Shown here: positions 6,211 through 8,059 of the stretch, piece after piece
Layout of the letters: each line of letters starts with the position of its first letter
How positions within the stretch are numbered: position 1 is the first letter of the stretch
Assembly: GCA_015485375.1 (NCBI GenBank)
Contig: WFTU01000110.1
Span: 1-8,059, forward strand
Direction: 5' to 3'
Source of the DNA: Paracoccaceae bacterium
GTDB lineage: Bacteria; Pseudomonadota; Alphaproteobacteria; Rhodobacterales; Rhodobacteraceae
DNA length: 8,059 nucleotides
Translations under genes and position numbers: made by a program
The notes under the pieces: generated by a model
Seen by the model: the letters and a program-made list of their open reading frames with translations, nothing else
Told to the model about the DNA's origin: nothing
Databases searched by the model: none

Positions 6211-7542
6211 CTATTTCAATAGGCTGGACCATGCCGGATCGGAGGCGAACTCCGGCGTCGGCACCTGTCGCAGATTCCGTCCGGTGATATCGACCGCGAA
6301 AATCTGCGGCGCGCCACTGGCACCGGAGGATTCACGGAAGAACATCAGAACCCGCCCGTTCGGCGACCACGTCGGCCCCTCGTCAAGGAAGCTGGCGGTC
6401 AACAGCCGTTCCTGCGAGCCGTCGATGCGCATGACACCGATGTGAAAGCGTCCGTTCTCCATTTTGGTAAAGGCCACCAGATCGCCACGCGGCGACCAGA
6501 CCGGCGTGCTGTAGCTGCCGGTGCCGAAGCTGATACGGCGGGCATCGCCACCGTTCGCGGACATGACATACAGCTGTTGCGAGCCGCCACGGTCGGAGGC
6601 AAACACCACCCGTTGGCCATCGGGCGAGAAACTGGGCGAGGTATCGATCGCCGGGCTTGTGGTCAGACGGGTTTCACGACCCGTGCGGATATCCAGCGTG
6701 AACACATCCGTATTCCCGCGTTTGGTCTGCGAGAACACGATCCGCTGCCCGTCAGGCGCGAAACGCGGAGCGAAGCTGGTGCCGATCAGGCTCGGGAAGG
6801 TCTGGCGGCTCCGGCTTTGCAGATCCATCAGATAGATACGCGGCTCGCCGGTTTCATAGCTGGTATACAAAATCTGGCTATTGTCGGGCGAGAACCGCGG
6901 CGACAGCACGATGGTGCTGTTATCGGTCAGGTACTCGAGATTCGCCCCGTCGTAATCCATGATCGCCAGCCGCTTGAGGCGGTTGCCCTTCGGTCCGCTC
7001 TCGGAAACAAAAACCACTTTGCTGTCGAAGTATCCACCCTCTCCGGTCAGGCGGGAATACACAGCGTCGGAGACCTTGTGCGCGATACGGCGCCAGCTTT
7101 CCGGCGTGCCGGTGAACTGCACGCCCTGCCCCATGGGGACCTGTGCGAATACGTCGAACAAGCGAAATTTCACCGTCAGCTTGCTGCCCTGCACGCTCAC
7201 CGCACCGACGATCAGAGCCTGCGCATTGATGGCCCGCCAGTCGGCAAACTGCACCGGTGCGTTGAAATTGGAAACGGCCGAGATATAGGCCTGCGGCGGA
7301 ATTTCGCGAAACAGGCCGGTGCCGATCAGATCCGAGGCGATAACCTGCGTGATTTTCGCCGCAACCGGACCCGCCGCCGCGTTTTCGGCAATGAAGCCGG
7401 GGGCTGCAAAGGGAACCGGCTCGATCACGCCGCCGGTTACGTCGATCTCCAGCGTCGGCTGTTGCGCCACTGCCGGAAGTGCGAGCAGAAGCGTCGCGAA
7501 AATTGCGAGAGCCGCCCGTGTGATTTTTCCAATACCTGCCAT
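6211..7542 (-). CDS. tolB: Tol-Pal system beta-propeller protein TolB
   Basis: TolB is a periplasmic protein that shuttles between TolA and Pal and controls Pal mobility during outer-membrane constriction. The 443-residue precursor (family usually about 430-445) starts with a signal peptide, MAGIGKITRAALAIFATLLL, cut probably after AVA at residue 26. The mature N-terminus QQPTLEIDVTGG is the region that contacts TolA in E. coli. A mixed alpha/beta domain runs to about residue 165, followed by a six-bladed propeller built from WD40-like/PD40 repeats: SPRFSPDNSQILYTS, APRFAPDGQRIVFSQ, SPSFSPDGQRVVFASDRGG, TPVWSPRGDLVAFTK and GPTWSPNGRVLMFFRE are visible, with a last strand DPAWSSLLK. The ATG at 7542 has AGAGG 6 bases upstream. 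It begins 49 bases after tolA with no terminator between, so it belongs to the same operon. Confidence 0.98.
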   Translation of the reverse strand: MAGIGKITRAALAIFATLLLALPAVAQQPTLEIDVTGGVIEPVPFAAPGFIAENAAAGPVAAKITQVIASDLIGTGLFREIPPQAYISAVSNFNAPVQFADWRAINAQALIVGAVSVQGSKLTVKFRLFDVFAQVPMGQGVQFTGTPESWRRIAHKVSDAVYSRLTGEGGYFDSKVVFVSESGPKGNRLKRLAIMDYDGANLEYLTDNSTIVLSPRFSPDNSQILYTSYETGEPRIYLMDLQSRSRQTFPSLIGTSFAPRFAPDGQRIVFSQTKRGNTDVFTLDIRTGRETRLTTSPAIDTSPSFSPDGQRVVFASDRGGSQQLYVMSANGGDARRISFGTGSYSTPVWSPRGDLVAFTKMENGRFHIGVMRIDGSQERLLTASFLDEGPTWSPNGRVLMFFRESSGASGAPQIFAVDITGRNLRQVPTPEFASDPAWSSLLK

Positions 7543-7591
7543 TTTTTGCCTCTTTTTTTCTAACTGTATCGTATTTGGCGATTCCCGCCAA

Positions 7592-8059
7592 TTAATTCAA
7601 ACCGATCCCCAGCAAGGGATCGAAACGGAGTATCAAGCGCACCCCGTCAGGAAACTGCCCCGCCGGAAGCGGGATTTTGCCGGCGCGCAATACGGCACGG
7701 CGCGCGGCCTCGTAAGCTACGGCGAAATCGCCGGTGGGGTTGCCCGGTTCCACCGGCTCCACACCGCCAAGAACGGTGCCGTCCGGCCCCACGGTTACCG
7801 CGATCCGCACGACCAGCCGCTCGTAGTTTTCCTTGCCCAGCACAATGGATTTGTTCCAGTTGTTGGCGATCACCGCCCCGATGCCGCGTTTCTGCGCCCC
7901 CGTCAGGTTGGGCGCGACGGGCGTGGCTGCTGGCGTTTCGGCAGGTGCTGCCGTCGCGGCCTCCAGCGCGGCCTGAATGGCGGCTTCTTCCTGCTCGCGG
8001 ATTTTGCGGGCGATTTCCTCGGCGTTGGCGGCGGCGTTGCTCGGGCGGCGAACTGGTAC
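7592..8059 (-). CDS. tolA: TolA, C-terminal part (5' end outside window)
   Basis: The frame is open from the window edge to TAA at 7592-7594, giving the last 155 residues. TolA is anchored in the inner membrane by an N-terminal helix, spans the periplasm with a long helical domain II, and uses a C-terminal domain (III) to meet TolB and Pal, driven by TolQR. Visible here are the charged Ala-rich end of the rod (NAEEIARKIREQEEAAIQAA), a Pro/Ala/Thr linker, then a TonB/TolA-like C-terminal domain with KRGIGAVIANNWNKS, LVVRIAVTVGPDGTV, a Phe/Tyr-Ala helix ending RRAVLRAGKIPLP, and the final strand RLILRFDP. A GTG at 7873 lies within the conserved domain and is not a start. Identity rests on this domain plus position before tolB. 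The membrane anchor and tolQR would lie beyond position 8059. Confidence 0.92.
   Translation of the reverse strand, partial: VPVRRPSNAAANAEEIARKIREQEEAAIQAALEAATAAPAETPAATPVAPNLTGAQKRGIGAVIANNWNKSIVLGKENYERLVVRIAVTVGPDGTVLGGVEPVEPGNPTGDFAVAYEAARRAVLRAGKIPLPAGQFPDGVRLILRFDPLLGIGLN

Noticed and set aside
5583..6287. Plus-strand open frame (234 codons) opposite pal and the cpoB start
   Set aside because: It is a shadow of pal with no domain and no independent support.
6442..7563. Plus-strand open frame (373 codons) opposite tolB
   Set aside because: It is a shadow of the TolB propeller repeats; no recognisable domain.
7592..7873. Short gene starting at GTG 7873
   Set aside because: The frame continues upstream without a stop to the window edge and codes for TolA rod and linker sequence, so 7873 is internal to tolA.

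Overview
The window is high-GC bacterial DNA whose genes all lie on the minus strand. In transcription order, reading from position 8059 down to 1, they are: tolA (3' part), tolB, pal, cpoB (ybgF), tilS, ftsH, then fhs (cut off at position 1). The order tolA-tolB-pal-cpoB-tilS-ftsH, the protein sequences and the form of a heat-shock-type promoter before ftsH point to an alphaproteobacterium, most likely of the Rhodobacterales/Roseobacter type. That placement is inferred from protein style and gene order, not from a database search.

Region 4796-8059 is the distal half of the Tol-Pal envelope operon. TolA (inner-membrane-anchored periplasmic rod) is followed by TolB (periplasmic beta-propeller), Pal (outer-membrane lipoprotein) and CpoB (periplasmic coiled coil plus TPR). 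The four genes are 25 to 67 bases apart and together keep the outer membrane tied to the cell during division. tilS (3582-4799) starts on top of the cpoB stop codon, so the essential tRNA-Ile lysidine synthetase appears to be translated from the same message.

A gap of about 110 bases separates tilS from ftsH (1563-3473). It holds a good match to the alphaproteobacterial RpoH promoter and a clear ribosome binding site before a GTG start, so ftsH probably has its own heat-inducible transcript. A compact rho-independent terminator with a UUCG tetraloop ends this transcript 8 bases after the ftsH stop.

After a further gap of about 135 bases, which holds a 7-bp inverted repeat but no promoter I can recognise, comes fhs (formate-tetrahydrofolate ligase, one-carbon metabolism). 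Its last roughly 90 codons lie outside the window.

No stretch longer than 170 bases lacks a gene. I see no tRNA, rRNA, CRISPR array, insertion sequence or prophage material. This is a conserved housekeeping region. I did not find an undescribed system in it; the points worth a second look are regulatory sites and start-codon choices.
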